DNA of 64,000 nt from Flavobacterium branchiicola (GCF_018383905.1 NZ_JAGYWA010000007.1:70059-134058); one strand, 5' to 3'; shown: positions 17,222 through 27,217, numbered from the stretch's first letter. Notes: generated from the sequence alone by a model not told the origin. A program made the numbers and translations.

Positions 17222-18427
17222 CTAATCCGGCATGGAAATTTTTCCCATTGTAATGGATGGAATTTTTTGTGATCCGAAATTAAAATCTCCTCCGGCTACT
17301 GTTTCATTGGCTAAAATGGCAAATAACACGGCTTCTTTGGCATCACTTGAAATTCCTAAATCATCACTTTTATAAAACTGGTAAGGCAGTAATTCTTTCA
17401 GCCAGCTTACGATTAAAGGATTATTTGTGCCTCCGCCGGACATATAGATTTTAAAATCTTCAATTGAGGCTGAGGTATTTTTTACGGCATATTGAATGGC
17501 TTCTGCTATGGTTTCAGCTGTAAAACGGGATAATGTGGCTAATAAATCCGGAGCAGAAATGGTTTCAATTTTGCTTTTTTTCAAAGCAGCCTCTACATAT
17601 TCGGCACCAAAAAGTTCCGGTCCGATTGTTTTTGGAAATTCCTGCTGAAAAAAAGAATTGTCTTTTAGATTGTTTAATAGAATCGGATTTACTGTTCCTT
17701 GTTTGGCAATTTCAGCATCTTTATCATAGCTTTTTTCGGGGAAATAATGCTTTACAAAAAGATCAATTAAAGTATTTCCGGTTCCGGTATCGGTTACAAA
17801 AGTTTCATCGGCATTTAATGAAGCGGGTAAAAAGGTAAAATTAGCAATCCCCCCCATATTAAGCATAATTCGGTTTTCGCCTTTTTTTCCGAATAAAAAA
17901 TAATCGCCATAAACAGCCAATGGAGCCCCTTCGCCACCAGCTGCAATATGTTTTTGCCTGAAATCGGATAATGTTATAATTCCGGTTTTAACTGCAATAT
18001 GATCACCATCGCCAATTTGTAAAGTAGCATTTGGAAATTTTTCCAGCTGATGCAAAAACTTCGGAGCGTGTAAAACCGTTTGTCCGTGTGATGCAATTAA
18101 ATCGATTGAATCAGAAGTGATATTCCATTTTTTTAAACTCGTATTAATCATTTCGGCATGCAGCAAACCGATCCATTCGTTTAGGACAACCAGATGTTGG
18201 AAATCAATTTCTTTTTTGGCGAATACTTTACGAATTTCAGTTTTAATTTCTTCGGAATAATCAATGGTTTCAAACTGAATGATTTTTACTTCGGTATTTT
18301 CTCCGGATCCTGAAATTTCGCATAAAGCAATATCAAGTCCATCCAGAGATGTGCCAGACATTAATCCAATAATTCTTCGGGTTTCTTTTTGCGCAATTTG
18401 ATAAAGTGCGGTGATATTCTTGTTCAT
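17222..18427 (-). CDS. anmK: Anhydro-N-acetylmuramic acid kinase
   Basis: Opens the 1,6-anhydro ring of anhydroMurNAc and phosphorylates it to MurNAc-6-phosphate, the substrate of MurQ. The 401-residue protein has the ATP-binding GLMSGTSLDGLDIALCEI at residues 22-39, LIASHGQTVLHAP with the His-Gly-Gln motif, GDGDHIAVKTGI, and FVTDTGTGNTLIDL, all typical of AnmK. murQ is encoded 10 kb upstream in the same region. The gene is flanked by palindromic repeats on both sides (copies A and B). Confidence 0.95.
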   Translation of the reverse strand: MNKNITALYQIAQKETRRIIGLMSGTSLDGLDIALCEISGSGENTEVKIIQFETIDYSEEIKTEIRKVFAKKEIDFQHLVVLNEWIGLLHAEMINTSLKKWNITSDSIDLIASHGQTVLHAPKFLHQLEKFPNATLQIGDGDHIAVKTGIITLSDFRQKHIAAGGEGAPLAVYGDYFLFGKKGENRIMLNMGGIANFTFLPASLNADETFVTDTGTGNTLIDLFVKHYFPEKSYDKDAEIAKQGTVNPILLNNLKDNSFFQQEFPKTIGPELFGAEYVEAALKKSKIETISAPDLLATLSRFTAETIAEAIQYAVKNTSASIEDFKIYMSGGGTNNPLIVSWLKELLPYQFYKSDDLGISSDAKEAVLFAILANETVAGGDFNFGSQKIPSITMGKISMPD

Positions 18428-18473
18428 GAAAAGTAGATTTATGAATTATTTCTAAATTCAAATACTATTATTT

Positions 18474-18662
18474 AACCTGTTGGGTGTAATTAAAAAAAAC
18501 TCTTTTAACACATAGAAACATAGTTTTTTTATCTATAAAAAAGGCGTTTCACTTGCATTAAAAAACATAGCTATGTGTTAGAAACTAGTTTCTTTTTTAA
18601 ATCTTTTTAGGGATATGAAAAATAATCTATGTTTCTATGTGTTAAAAATAATTACACCCAAC
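18474..18662. repeat. ACACATAG/GGCGTTTCAC intergenic palindrome, copy B
   Basis: The fullest copy. Outermost arms are TTGGGTGTAATT (left) and AATTACACCCAA (right); the next layer is TTAACACATAGAAACATAG against CTATGTTTCTATGTGTTAA; the centre holds GGCGTTTCACTTGCATT. It separates susD from anmK on the same strand. Confidence 0.8.
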
Positions 18663-18715
18663 GAGTTATTATTTAATAAAATGGGGACATAAAATACGCC
18701 CCCATTTTTATTATT

Positions 18716-19993
18716 TTATATTGCCGGATCTGGCGGAGTGTTTGTATTATTGTTTCTTTCAGAATCCGGATAAGGATACCAGTCACGGTTTCTTTCGGCT
18801 GTTGGTGTACTTGCACCCGGGCGCTCAAATCTTCTGCTGTCTTCCAGTTTTAAGCTTGACATGTACATTTCGATACAACGGTTTCTGTAAATTTCAGTCA
18901 GAATTGCTGGTTTTGTAATTGCTCCTGCGTAAGGCGCAAGATTAGCTCCAATTCCGTAAGTATCTCCTGCGGCAGTTTTAGTCAGAACTTTGTTTAATTC
19001 TATAACTGCTTGTGGTAAATTGTCTTTTCTTGCATATCCTTCCGCTTTAATCAATATCATTTCACCAGGTAAGTATAATGGTATTGGTTTTAAATTCGAA
19101 TCAAAAAATCCGGTTGCAGTTGTTGGGTTAGAACCTGGTTTGATGTAAAAATTCAATCTTCCGTCAGAACTTATTGGTGCTAAATCTGCTGGTAATCCCA
19201 AAGTTAAATCAACAGGCTGAAATACATTGTTTGTTGTAATCGAAATATAAGCAATCGGGTTAGGGCTAATCTGATCAAAAGCAAATACTGATTTAGCAGA
19301 AAGATCAACCATTCCGGCATAAGTAATTGCATTATCATAGTCTCCCGCCATTAAATACGTTCTGGCTAAAAGTGCATAAACGGTATTTTTATAATTAATA
19401 CCGGCTACTAAACCTGAAAACCCGGTCGCTTTATCCAATAAAGGTTCTGTCGCTTTTAGGATTTTAATGGCTTCGGCTAATACATCAGCTCTGGTATCAA
19501 AAGTGGCATTTTTTCCTGTTTTTAACGGAACAGACTGAAAATATTGCACAAGAGTTGTGATGGCCATTGCTTTAAAAATAGAGGCATGTACCAGAACACT
19601 TGCTTTCTCATTTTCTGTTGTTAAAACATCAACATGATCAATTACTTTTTGAGATTCGGATTTAATCACAAGACATTGTGACCATAAATTATTTACGACG
19701 TTATTTTTTGTCGAAAGAACTCCGCCACCAATAGAAAGTTCACCTTCGTCAACGTTTCCAGCGTTTAGCAATCGTAATTCTTTTGTTGTAAAACCGTTTC
19801 CGGTAATAGTATTATAAACCGGACTTGTTCTGTCGATCGTCCAAAGTTGTTGTAAGCCGTTTGCCGCACCAATAAGTCCGTCTCTGGTTCCAAAAACTAG
19901 CTCCTGAGATGGTTTGGTCGGGTCTAAATAATCTTCATTACAACCGATAAAAAGTAATGAAAGGGCTACTATAGGGATGAATATCTTTTTCAT
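18716..19993 (-). CDS. SusD/RagB-family outer-membrane lipoprotein
   Basis: Surface substrate-binding partner of the SusC porin. 425 residues with a lipoprotein signal MKKIFIPIVALSLLFIGC and a lipid-accepting cysteine at about 18. The typical start of mature SusD follows (NEDYLDPTKPSQE), and TPR-like helical segments are visible (NTVYALLARTYLMAGDYDNAITYAGM cut short here). The C-terminal EIYRNRCIEMYMSSLKLEDSRR corresponds to the usual 'RxxEl...g.R..DLrR' pattern. It lies 15 nt after susC. The ligand is not predictable from sequence; the cluster suggests peptidoglycan fragments. Confidence 0.9.
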   Translation of the reverse strand: MKKIFIPIVALSLLFIGCNEDYLDPTKPSQELVFGTRDGLIGAANGLQQLWTIDRTSPVYNTITGNGFTTKELRLLNAGNVDEGELSIGGGVLSTKNNVVNNLWSQCLVIKSESQKVIDHVDVLTTENEKASVLVHASIFKAMAITTLVQYFQSVPLKTGKNATFDTRADVLAEAIKILKATEPLLDKATGFSGLVAGINYKNTVYALLARTYLMAGDYDNAITYAGMVDLSAKSVFAFDQISPNPIAYISITTNNVFQPVDLTLGLPADLAPISSDGRLNFYIKPGSNPTTATGFFDSNLKPIPLYLPGEMILIKAEGYARKDNLPQAVIELNKVLTKTAAGDTYGIGANLAPYAGAITKPAILTEIYRNRCIEMYMSSLKLEDSRRFERPGASTPTAERNRDWYPYPDSERNNNTNTPPDPAI

Positions 19994-20008
19994 AATATTT
20001 TTATTAGA

Positions 20009-23000
20009 TTAAAATTGAACTTTTACAGCTAAAGTATACGAGCTAGGAATTGGCACTGTTCCAAAATTATATTTCGCAACAGATGATTGTCCGCCAGAAT
20101 TGGTTTCCGGATCGAAACTAGTAAAGTTATCCCATGAAATAAGGTTTCTTCCACTTGCTGTAATCGTTAAATCATCAAAGAAATTATTTAATTTTCCGAA
20201 AGAATAGTTTAAAGAAACTTCTCTTAATTTTAAATAGCTTCCGTCAACCACTCTAAATTCTTCTACATTATAAACTGACCAGATGTAACCACGTGGCAAT
20301 TCTCCGTTAAGCTCTTTTGTAACCAAAGTTCCAGATCCTACACCTTGTCTTGTTCTGTAATCGGCATCAAAAACGTCAACACCTTGTACGCCGTCAAATA
20401 ACACAGATAAACCGAATTTTTTGTAATTCATATTGGCACCAAATGCGATGATATAGTCCGGATTTGGATTTCCAATTTCTTTGTTCAGAATAGTTCCTGT
20501 AGGTTGTCCAGATGCATCTCTTTGTGGAGTTCCTGTGTTTACATCTCCTTTTTCTGTTTGCGGATATCCTGTAGGTGTTAGTAATAAACTTCCGTCAGCA
20601 TTTCTCGCAAAATAAGTTCCGTAGAAAATTCCAATTGGTTTGTCCATTTCAACAAATACCGGTGCGCCCGCTAAGTTACTGTCCAGTTTAAAACGAGTTT
20701 GAGGTAATCCAGTTACTTTATTTCGGTTGCTGCTATAGTTTACAAAAACATCAAGATGCAAATCTTCTTTTTTAATTACATCATATTTAAGATTGATTTC
20801 GTACCCTTTGTTGTTCATTTGTCCAACATTTTTGATTGTGTTTGTAGCACCTTCAGAAGCTGCTAATTGAACAGGCAATAATAAATCATCAATATCGGCA
20901 TTGTAATAACTAAACGATAAGTTTAAACGATCTTTGATAAAACCAAAATCTCCACCAACTTCATACGTAACACTTTGCTCTGGTCTTAAATCTAAGTTTC
21001 CTTGTTTAAGTCCTTCCATTGTAAAGGTGCTATTTCCTAAAAGTGTTCCTGTAGAATAATTTGTAAAACGTGCATAAGGTTTAATAGCGGTTAAACTTCC
21101 TGATTTTCCCCAAGATCCTCTTAATCTCACAGAACTTACAACCTCATGAATTCCTTGCATGAATTTTTCATCAGAAAGAACATAACTTACACTCGCTTTT
21201 GGATAAAACTGAGATCTGTTATCGCTCGAGAAAATAGTCGAAGCATCTTGTCTGATTGCCAAAGTCATGTATAATCGGTCTCTAAATCCAATAGTTTCCT
21301 GTAGATAATAACCCCATAAATTATATTTGGACTGACTTGCGCTTGGTGAACCCGGAAGTAAAGTATTAAAAGCATTAATAGTTTCAATAAATGGCTTTAA
21401 GTTTCGGCCTTCAATAGCGCCAAAATCGTCACGATAAGTTTGAACGTTGTAACCTCCGTAAGTAGTAGATTTCCATATATCATTGATGTTCCAAAGATAT
21501 CTTAAGTTCAAATCGTTGTTAAATTGTACGACTCTGTTTGTTGCTTCAGAAACATAACCATCATTGTAATACGCAGGATTTACCGTGTAAGGATATCTTG
21601 GAATGTATACATTTCCTCTTTGGTTGTAATTGTCAAGACCAAAAATTAAATCGGCATTAAAGTTTTTAAAAGGAACATAATTCAACTGAAGATCTGAAAT
21701 AATACGATCTGTATTTTGTTGTATTTTGAATGTTTCTATAATAGAAAGCGGATTGATTCTGTTTGGGTCAACAGGCAATAAGTTACCATTTATGTCTCTT
21801 TGATTAATATCATAAGTATTGTTGGTAATATTAATAGAGTTTATCGGACTCCAGAAAACGTTTCCATCCGGTTTTTCGTTTGAACTTGAGTTTACATAAT
21901 TCAATCCAACGGTTGCAGATAACTTAGAATTGAAATCATGTTTCAATCTTAATTTAGCACCAATTCTCTTGAAATCGGTGTTTTTGATGATTCCTTCATT
22001 TGATAAATAACCAAGTGATCCAAAATATTTTGTTTTGTCATCTCCACCTTGTAAAGAGAAATAAGTATCTGTACCAACTCCGGTAGTGAAAATATCATCC
22101 TGATAATCGTAACGTTGTACGCCAATAGTTCTTGTCTCAAGGTTTCTTCCTAAGACATTTACTGTAGTTGGACTCGCCGGATTTCCCTGAATTGGGAATA
22201 AAGCTGGCGAACTGTTCACGAATTGTTTATCAGACATATTCATGTCTATTTTTTTTCTGATATGGTTTGAAGTGACGCTGGTTGCAAACGTGTATCTTGT
22301 TTCGCCGGCAACACCTTTTTTAGTTGTAATTAAAACAACTCCGTTGGCAGCTCTCGATCCGTAAATAGCGGCAGCAGCACCACCGTTTAATACTTCAATG
22401 CTTTGAATATCATTAGGATTAATATCCGAAGATCTGTTCTGACCAATCTGCATATTAGAATTTCCTGTCGTTACATTTAAGTTGGTTACGTTAGTTGTAG
22501 CATTATTTAAAATTACACCATCAATAACATATAAAGGGTCTGAAGATCCCAAAATAGAAGAAGTTCCTCTAAGTTTGATGCTGAAACCTCCCGCCGGATC
22601 ACCTGAGTTTTGAGAAACTTGTGCACCAGCAATTTTACCTTGCAAAGCACTGGTAAGACCAACTGGCTGGGCTTTTACTAAATCTTCGGCTTTTAGACTT
22701 GTCACTGCATTACCAAGCTCTTTACGAGTGGCACGAACGGTGGATCCTAATACTACAACCTCAGAAAGTGTATTAAGTTCTTCGACCATTCTAAGATTAA
22801 CAACAGAAGTGCCTGCGGAGAGTTTAACTCTTTTAGTAGCAAATCCAACGAAACTAAAAACAAGCGTTTCATTTTCGTCTGCAGTGATACTAAATTTTCC
22901 ATCGAAATCGGTTACGGTACTTTTAGAAGTTCCATCGATCAGAACTGATACTCCTGGTAGAGAAAGTCCGTCTGTTTCACTTTTAATTGTTCCGGTTACG

Positions 23001-23071
23001 GTTTTTGTTTGTGCAAAAATGGGCTGCGCAAATAAAATAATTCCAAATAAAATAAATAACAGTTTTTTCAT
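20009..23071 (-). CDS. SusC/RagA-family TonB-linked outer-membrane transporter
   Basis: 1020-residue TonB-dependent porin that imports glycans with SusD. It has a signal peptide (residues 1-20, ending FAQ), a carboxypeptidase-like beta-sandwich (about 24-105: VTGTIKSETDGLSLPGVSVL and FDGKFSITADENETL), a plug domain (about 112-235) with the SusC signature LYVIDGVILNNA and GGAAAAIYGSRAANGVVLIT, and a beta barrel ending in the aromatic residue of LAVKVQF. No N-terminal anti-sigma (STN) domain is visible, so regulation by an ECF sigma pair is not expected; the divergent DeoR-family gene is the natural regulator. Confidence 0.93.
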   Translation of the reverse strand: MKKLLFILFGIILFAQPIFAQTKTVTGTIKSETDGLSLPGVSVLIDGTSKSTVTDFDGKFSITADENETLVFSFVGFATKRVKLSAGTSVVNLRMVEELNTLSEVVVLGSTVRATRKELGNAVTSLKAEDLVKAQPVGLTSALQGKIAGAQVSQNSGDPAGGFSIKLRGTSSILGSSDPLYVIDGVILNNATTNVTNLNVTTGNSNMQIGQNRSSDINPNDIQSIEVLNGGAAAAIYGSRAANGVVLITTKKGVAGETRYTFATSVTSNHIRKKIDMNMSDKQFVNSSPALFPIQGNPASPTTVNVLGRNLETRTIGVQRYDYQDDIFTTGVGTDTYFSLQGGDDKTKYFGSLGYLSNEGIIKNTDFKRIGAKLRLKHDFNSKLSATVGLNYVNSSSNEKPDGNVFWSPINSINITNNTYDINQRDINGNLLPVDPNRINPLSIIETFKIQQNTDRIISDLQLNYVPFKNFNADLIFGLDNYNQRGNVYIPRYPYTVNPAYYNDGYVSEATNRVVQFNNDLNLRYLWNINDIWKSTTYGGYNVQTYRDDFGAIEGRNLKPFIETINAFNTLLPGSPSASQSKYNLWGYYLQETIGFRDRLYMTLAIRQDASTIFSSDNRSQFYPKASVSYVLSDEKFMQGIHEVVSSVRLRGSWGKSGSLTAIKPYARFTNYSTGTLLGNSTFTMEGLKQGNLDLRPEQSVTYEVGGDFGFIKDRLNLSFSYYNADIDDLLLPVQLAASEGATNTIKNVGQMNNKGYEINLKYDVIKKEDLHLDVFVNYSSNRNKVTGLPQTRFKLDSNLAGAPVFVEMDKPIGIFYGTYFARNADGSLLLTPTGYPQTEKGDVNTGTPQRDASGQPTGTILNKEIGNPNPDYIIAFGANMNYKKFGLSVLFDGVQGVDVFDADYRTRQGVGSGTLVTKELNGELPRGYIWSVYNVEEFRVVDGSYLKLREVSLNYSFGKLNNFFDDLTITASGRNLISWDNFTSFDPETNSGGQSSVAKYNFGTVPIPSSYTLAVKVQF

Positions 23072-23163
23072 TTTAAAATATTTGATTGGTTAGAGAATCT
23101 AAAAATAGGAATAATTTTTAAATAATGCCAGTTTATGCAATTTATTTGTTTGAATTATAATAA

Positions 23164-23181
23164 AATGCATAATAACGCATT
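23164..23181. promoter_or_regulatory. Candidate DeoR-family operator, site 1
   Basis: AATGCATAATAACGCATT is an inverted repeat of AATGCAT/A(C/T)GCATT with a 4-nt spacer. It differs at one base from the site upstream of namZ (31110-31127). It lies 93 nt upstream of susC and 110 nt upstream of the regulator gene, where it could control both. Confidence 0.55.
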
Positions 23182-23200
23182 TATTTATGTTTTTTTTATT

Positions 23201-23208
23201 TATATTTG
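23201..23208 (+). promoter_or_regulatory. -7 promoter element of the DeoR-family gene
   Basis: TATATTTG on the plus strand, exact TAnnTTTG, 83 nt upstream of the ATG at 23291. The candidate operators lie on either side (23164-23181 and 23251-23266). Confidence 0.55.
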
Positions 23209-23250
23209 ATACGCAAGTCGATTTCTGAAAAATATATTTTTGATGTTGAT

Positions 23251-23266
23251 TTGCGTAATGCGTTAA
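23251..23266. promoter_or_regulatory. Candidate operator, weaker site 2
   Basis: TTGCGTAATGCGTTAA repeats the GCGTTA/TGCGTAA half-site of the 18-bp operator in the leader of the regulator gene. A related half-site AATGCGTTA also occurs near the namZ operator (31156-31164). Confidence 0.35.
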
Positions 23267-23290
23267 TTTTAAATTTATTAAAAAATTAAA

Positions 23291-24040
23291 ATGCTAAAAA
23301 AAGAAAGACATCAATTTATACTGGGTAAATTTAATAATGTAGAAAAAATCAATACTATTGATTTGGCTTTAGAACTTAATATTTCTGAAGATACTATACG
23401 CAGGGATTTTAATGAATTACACAATAAAGGACTTATTGATAAAGTATACGGAGGTGCTTTTCTTGTAAAAGACAAGTCTAAAAATGTATTTGATATTACG
23501 ATTATTAATGAAGATAAAAAAATGGCTGTAGGCAAAAAAGCCTTGTCATTTCTTAGTGAAGGTCAGGTCATTATTATGAGTGGTGGTACTACCAATTTGT
23601 CTTTTTGCAAACTCATTCCAATAGATTTTACCGCCACAATATATACTTATAGTCTACCAATCGCCATGCAATTGTCTCAACATCCCAATATCGAGTTGAT
23701 TTTTATTGGCGGAAAACTGCAAAAAAAGGCGATGGTTACTATTGGTATAGATGTAGTTCAGGTTTTGTCTAAAATTAAGGCCGATGTTTGCTTTCTTGGC
23801 GTGAGTAGTCTGGATGTAAATCAAGGATTAACAGAAATGGGTTATGAAGTTTCGGTGATTAAAAAAGAAATGATAAACGCTTCAAATAAAATAATTGTTT
23901 TAGCAACTTCAGATAAAATAAATGGTACCATGCCGCATAAAGTCTGTGGTCTTGATAAAATTGATGCCATTGTTACGGAATTAAATCCTAAAAGCCCTAA
24001 AATCAAAAAGTTTGTTGATAGCGGTGCGAAAATGTTTTAA
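23291..24040 (+). CDS. DeoR/GlpR-family transcriptional regulator
   Basis: 249 residues. The N-terminal winged helix is of DeoR type (residues about 1-60: RHQFILGKFNNVEKINTIDL, SEDTIRRDFNELHNKGLIDKVYGGA). The C-terminal DeoRC sugar-phosphate sensor (about 75-235) has GQVIIMSGGTTNLSFC, IELIFIGGKL and a conserved Lys/Asp pattern. Members usually repress sugar genes and are released by phosphorylated sugars. It is the only plus-strand gene within the 10-31 kb muropeptide region, divergent from susC. The likely inducer is MurNAc-6-phosphate or GlcNAc-6-phosphate (inference from the neighbouring AnmK and MurQ). Confidence 0.9.
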   Translation: MLKKERHQFILGKFNNVEKINTIDLALELNISEDTIRRDFNELHNKGLIDKVYGGAFLVKDKSKNVFDITIINEDKKMAVGKKALSFLSEGQVIIMSGGTTNLSFCKLIPIDFTATIYTYSLPIAMQLSQHPNIELIFIGGKLQKKAMVTIGIDVVQVLSKIKADVCFLGVSSLDVNQGLTEMGYEVSVIKKEMINASNKIIVLATSDKINGTMPHKVCGLDKIDAIVTELNPKSPKIKKFVDSGAKMF

Positions 24041-24180
24041 CACATAGAAACATAGTTTTTTGTTTGAAAAAACAGGGACAGATTATTATAAAAATCCAGA
24101 GTTTTACACATAGCTATGTTTGTTAATGCGAGTGAAACGCCTTATTCTGAGTTTAAATAATCTATGTCTCTATGTGTTAG
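24040..24180. repeat. ACACATAG/GGCGTTTCAC intergenic palindrome, copy C (inverted)
   Basis: Outer words AACACATAGAAACATAG and CTATGTCTCTATGTGTT; the central marker is present as GTGAAACGCC, so this copy is inverted compared with A, B and D. It lies between the convergent ends of the regulator gene and the NagZ/AmiE-like gene and could act as a two-way terminator. Confidence 0.75.
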
Positions 24181-24199
24181 AATATTTGCTTAGCAACCA

Positions 24200-27199
24200 T
24201 TATTTAATGATAGACTCATAAATAATCTTCTGAATATCCTCGCGAATTTTTTCTTTCGCCAGTTTATTTCCTTCTTCACCAACTTCCGGATAGGTTCTGT
24301 TAGATAAAAACACGTAAACCGTTTCATTTGCCGGATCAACCCAGGCCATATCTCCCGTAAAACCCGTATGCCCAAAACTCGAAGCCGAAGTACATTGGCA
24401 AGTCGGACCATCTTTTCCTAATCTTTTGTCAAAACCTAAACCGCGTTCAACTCCTTGTGCACAATAAAAACAAGTGTTGAAGGTGTCAAATGTAGCCTCA
24501 GAAAAATAACGTTCGCCTCCATAACTTCCTTTTTGCAGAAAAAGCTGCATCATTTTAGCGACATCCAGAGCGTTCGAGAAAATTCCGGCGTGACCTGCAA
24601 CTCCGCCCTCCATAGCCGCAGCCATATCATGTACGTAACCCTGAATAAGCTGATGTCTGAAATACGTATCAATTTCAGTAGGAGCAATAACATTTCGATC
24701 AAATTTCAATAACGGATTGTAGGTTGTATAATTCATTCCGATAGAATTGAAAAAGTTTTCCTGACTTAAATCTTCCAATTTTTGATGCGTCATTCTTTCC
24801 AGATATTCCTTCAAAATAATAAAAGTAAAATCGCTGTATTTGTATTCTTTTTTGGTTGCAACAGGCGAGTCAGCAATAAATTTCATGATGGTATCATGAT
24901 AATCATTTCGAATAAAAAGACTGTCGGTAACTTTGGTAGTAAAATTTTTCTCCTGAATTTTTCGGTAATATTTTTCAAGCGGAAAACCTTTGGCATCTAT
25001 AGTCGATTTATAAAACGGACTCCACGCAATTAAGCCCGCATAATGATTTAGTAACTCCTTAAACGAAATGTCTTTTTTGTTTGATTTTGCAAACAACGGC
25101 AGCATCGTTCCCAGTTTTGTATCTAGCGTAACTTTGTTTTTATCGTACAATTGCATCACGTTTGGAAGCGTAGAAATCATTTTAGAAATCGAAGCCACAT
25201 CATACAAATCGGTATTTGAAACTTTTACATCATTAGTATAAGTATGATATCCGTATGATTTCTGAAAAACAACATTTCCTTTTCGGGCAACCAGAACCTG
25301 CATTCCCGGAGCCATTTTTCCATCGATTGCTTTTTGGGCAATGGCATCTATTTTAGAAAGAATGGCTGAATTCATTCCAACATTTTCAGGTGTTTCAAAA
25401 CCTAAACGATCTATTTTTTCAGTAATTAAACCGTCGTTTACTTTAAAACTATCATTAATCGAAACCGGCAATTTTCCTTTGGCATCTTTTGCTCCAAATA
25501 AAATCTCGGCAGAAACAATCTGAGAAATAGGAGCGTTTTGATATGAAACAACTAATCCTTCTATAGCATCAAAATTTTGAATAGAAAGCAATGAATACGG
25601 CTTTGCAAAAACATCCAGAATTACTTTGTTGTTTTCGGCTATTTTGTTGAGGCAAAACAATTCATTGGAATTAAAATCCTGTTTTTCCCAAGCTTTATTT
25701 ACTTTATGATAACTCACAATTACCAAATCGTATTTCTTTAATTCTGCGTTTAAAGAATCAATATTGGTATTCGAAACTTCTGTAATGTTGGTATACTTTT
25801 TTAAAGTGGAAACAAAATCACTGTTTACATCTTCTCCCAGTTTTACATACGCGATTTTCTGATTCAGATTTTTGATCGGAAGAATGTCTTTTTCATTTTT
25901 TAAAACCGTAACCGCATTTTCATACAAAGTATATTGTAGTGCATCTTTCTCCGGGCTGTTTAAATCTTGTTTTAAATTTTGAAGATCAATTGGTTTGTAT
26001 TTATTTAAACCAGCTTTAAATTTATAATGAAGAATTTTTTTAACCGAATGCGCCAGACGTTCTTCTGTAATTTCTCCATTGGTATAAAAAGTTTTTAGTT
26101 TTTCCAGAGCAAGCGGAACGTCATCCGGACAAAGGAAAATATCATTTCCAGCTTGTAAAACCGCCAGTTCAAGATCGCCAACGCCTTTAAAATTACTTGC
26201 GCCTTTCATTCCTAAACCATCCGTAAAAATCAATCCGTCAAAGCCCAATTGTTTTTGAAGCAATTCTGTTACAATCGCATAAGAAGCAGAAGACGGTATA
26301 TTTTCGCGGGATTCTAAACTCGGAATATTCAAATGCGCGACCATGACAGAAGCTAAACCTTCATCAAAAAGTTGTTTGTAAGGATATAATTCCACTTCAT
26401 CAATATGTTCTTTGGTCGAAGAAACCGTAGGAAGTGTTTTGTGTGAATCTGCTGAGGTTTCACCATGTCCTGGAAAATGTTTTCCGGTACATAAAACGCC
26501 CTGACTCTGAATTCCTTTCATGATTGCCGCCGCTCTGTTGGCAACATTTGTTTTGCTTTCGCCAAAAGAACGATTGCCAATAATAGGATTTAGCGGATTG
26601 GTATTAATGTCGAGAACAGGAGCAAAGTTAAAATGGATTCCCATTCTTTTGCATTCGCTTCCCATATTTCGTCCTACTTTTTCAATTAAATCTAAATTCT
26701 GAATTGCGCCCAAAGTCATATTCCATGGATAAGCGTAAGTAGAATCTAAACGCATGCTTAATCCCCATTCGGCATCAAGACCAATAAACAACGGAACTTT
26801 TGCTTTTGCCTGATATTCGTTGGTTAATTTCGCCTGACGAACCGGTCCGCCTTGAAAGAATATTACGCCGCCCACTTTATAATTGGACACTAAATCTTTT
26901 ATTTTATTTACATGAACAGAATCTTTATTAGAATAGGCCGAAACAAAAAACAACTGTCCTAATTTTTCATCCAGTGTCATTTTGCTGTAAATGCTATCTG
27001 TCCAGCGGTTTTCGGCATCACAATCTTTAACAAAAGGTTTCTTTTCTAATTTGTTTTTTGGTGTGTAAACTTCTTTGTTTTGAGTAGAAACAGGCTGGTT
27101 TTTTACCACAACAGTTTTGTTTTTTTTAGAAACACCACAATTGATGATAAAAAAAAGCATAACTGCAAACAATCCTGTTTTTATAAGGGCATTTTTCAT
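24200..27199 (-). CDS. Exported fusion of a GH3 NagZ-like hexosaminidase and an AmiE-like serine hydrolase
   Basis: About 999 residues. The N-terminus is a lipoprotein signal (MKNALIKTGLFAVMLFFIIN then Cys). Residues about 70-400 are a GH3 NagZ domain with KHFPGHGETSADSHKTLP and nucleophile Asp in LIFTDGLGM. A GH3 C-terminal alpha/beta domain follows (about 430-605). Residues about 630-995 form a beta-lactamase-fold serine hydrolase: VASISK gives the SxxK catalytic pair near 676-679, YSD replaces the Tyr-x-Asn motif, and FGHTGFTGD is the third motif. In Bacillus subtilis NagZ and the beta-lactamase-like amidase AmiE are separate neighbours acting in sequence on GlcNAc-MurNAc-peptide, so this fusion probably joins both steps. 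I chose the ATG at 27199; the longer frame begins with TTG. Confidence 0.87.
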   Translation of the reverse strand: MKNALIKTGLFAVMLFFIINCGVSKKNKTVVVKNQPVSTQNKEVYTPKNKLEKKPFVKDCDAENRWTDSIYSKMTLDEKLGQLFFVSAYSNKDSVHVNKIKDLVSNYKVGGVIFFQGGPVRQAKLTNEYQAKAKVPLFIGLDAEWGLSMRLDSTYAYPWNMTLGAIQNLDLIEKVGRNMGSECKRMGIHFNFAPVLDINTNPLNPIIGNRSFGESKTNVANRAAAIMKGIQSQGVLCTGKHFPGHGETSADSHKTLPTVSSTKEHIDEVELYPYKQLFDEGLASVMVAHLNIPSLESRENIPSSASYAIVTELLQKQLGFDGLIFTDGLGMKGASNFKGVGDLELAVLQAGNDIFLCPDDVPLALEKLKTFYTNGEITEERLAHSVKKILHYKFKAGLNKYKPIDLQNLKQDLNSPEKDALQYTLYENAVTVLKNEKDILPIKNLNQKIAYVKLGEDVNSDFVSTLKKYTNITEVSNTNIDSLNAELKKYDLVIVSYHKVNKAWEKQDFNSNELFCLNKIAENNKVILDVFAKPYSLLSIQNFDAIEGLVVSYQNAPISQIVSAEILFGAKDAKGKLPVSINDSFKVNDGLITEKIDRLGFETPENVGMNSAILSKIDAIAQKAIDGKMAPGMQVLVARKGNVVFQKSYGYHTYTNDVKVSNTDLYDVASISKMISTLPNVMQLYDKNKVTLDTKLGTMLPLFAKSNKKDISFKELLNHYAGLIAWSPFYKSTIDAKGFPLEKYYRKIQEKNFTTKVTDSLFIRNDYHDTIMKFIADSPVATKKEYKYSDFTFIILKEYLERMTHQKLEDLSQENFFNSIGMNYTTYNPLLKFDRNVIAPTEIDTYFRHQLIQGYVHDMAAAMEGGVAGHAGIFSNALDVAKMMQLFLQKGSYGGERYFSEATFDTFNTCFYCAQGVERGLGFDKRLGKDGPTCQCTSASSFGHTGFTGDMAWVDPANETVYVFLSNRTYPEVGEEGNKLAKEKIREDIQKIIYESIIK

Positions 27200-27217
27200 G
27201 AAATAGCTTTTGAGCAA

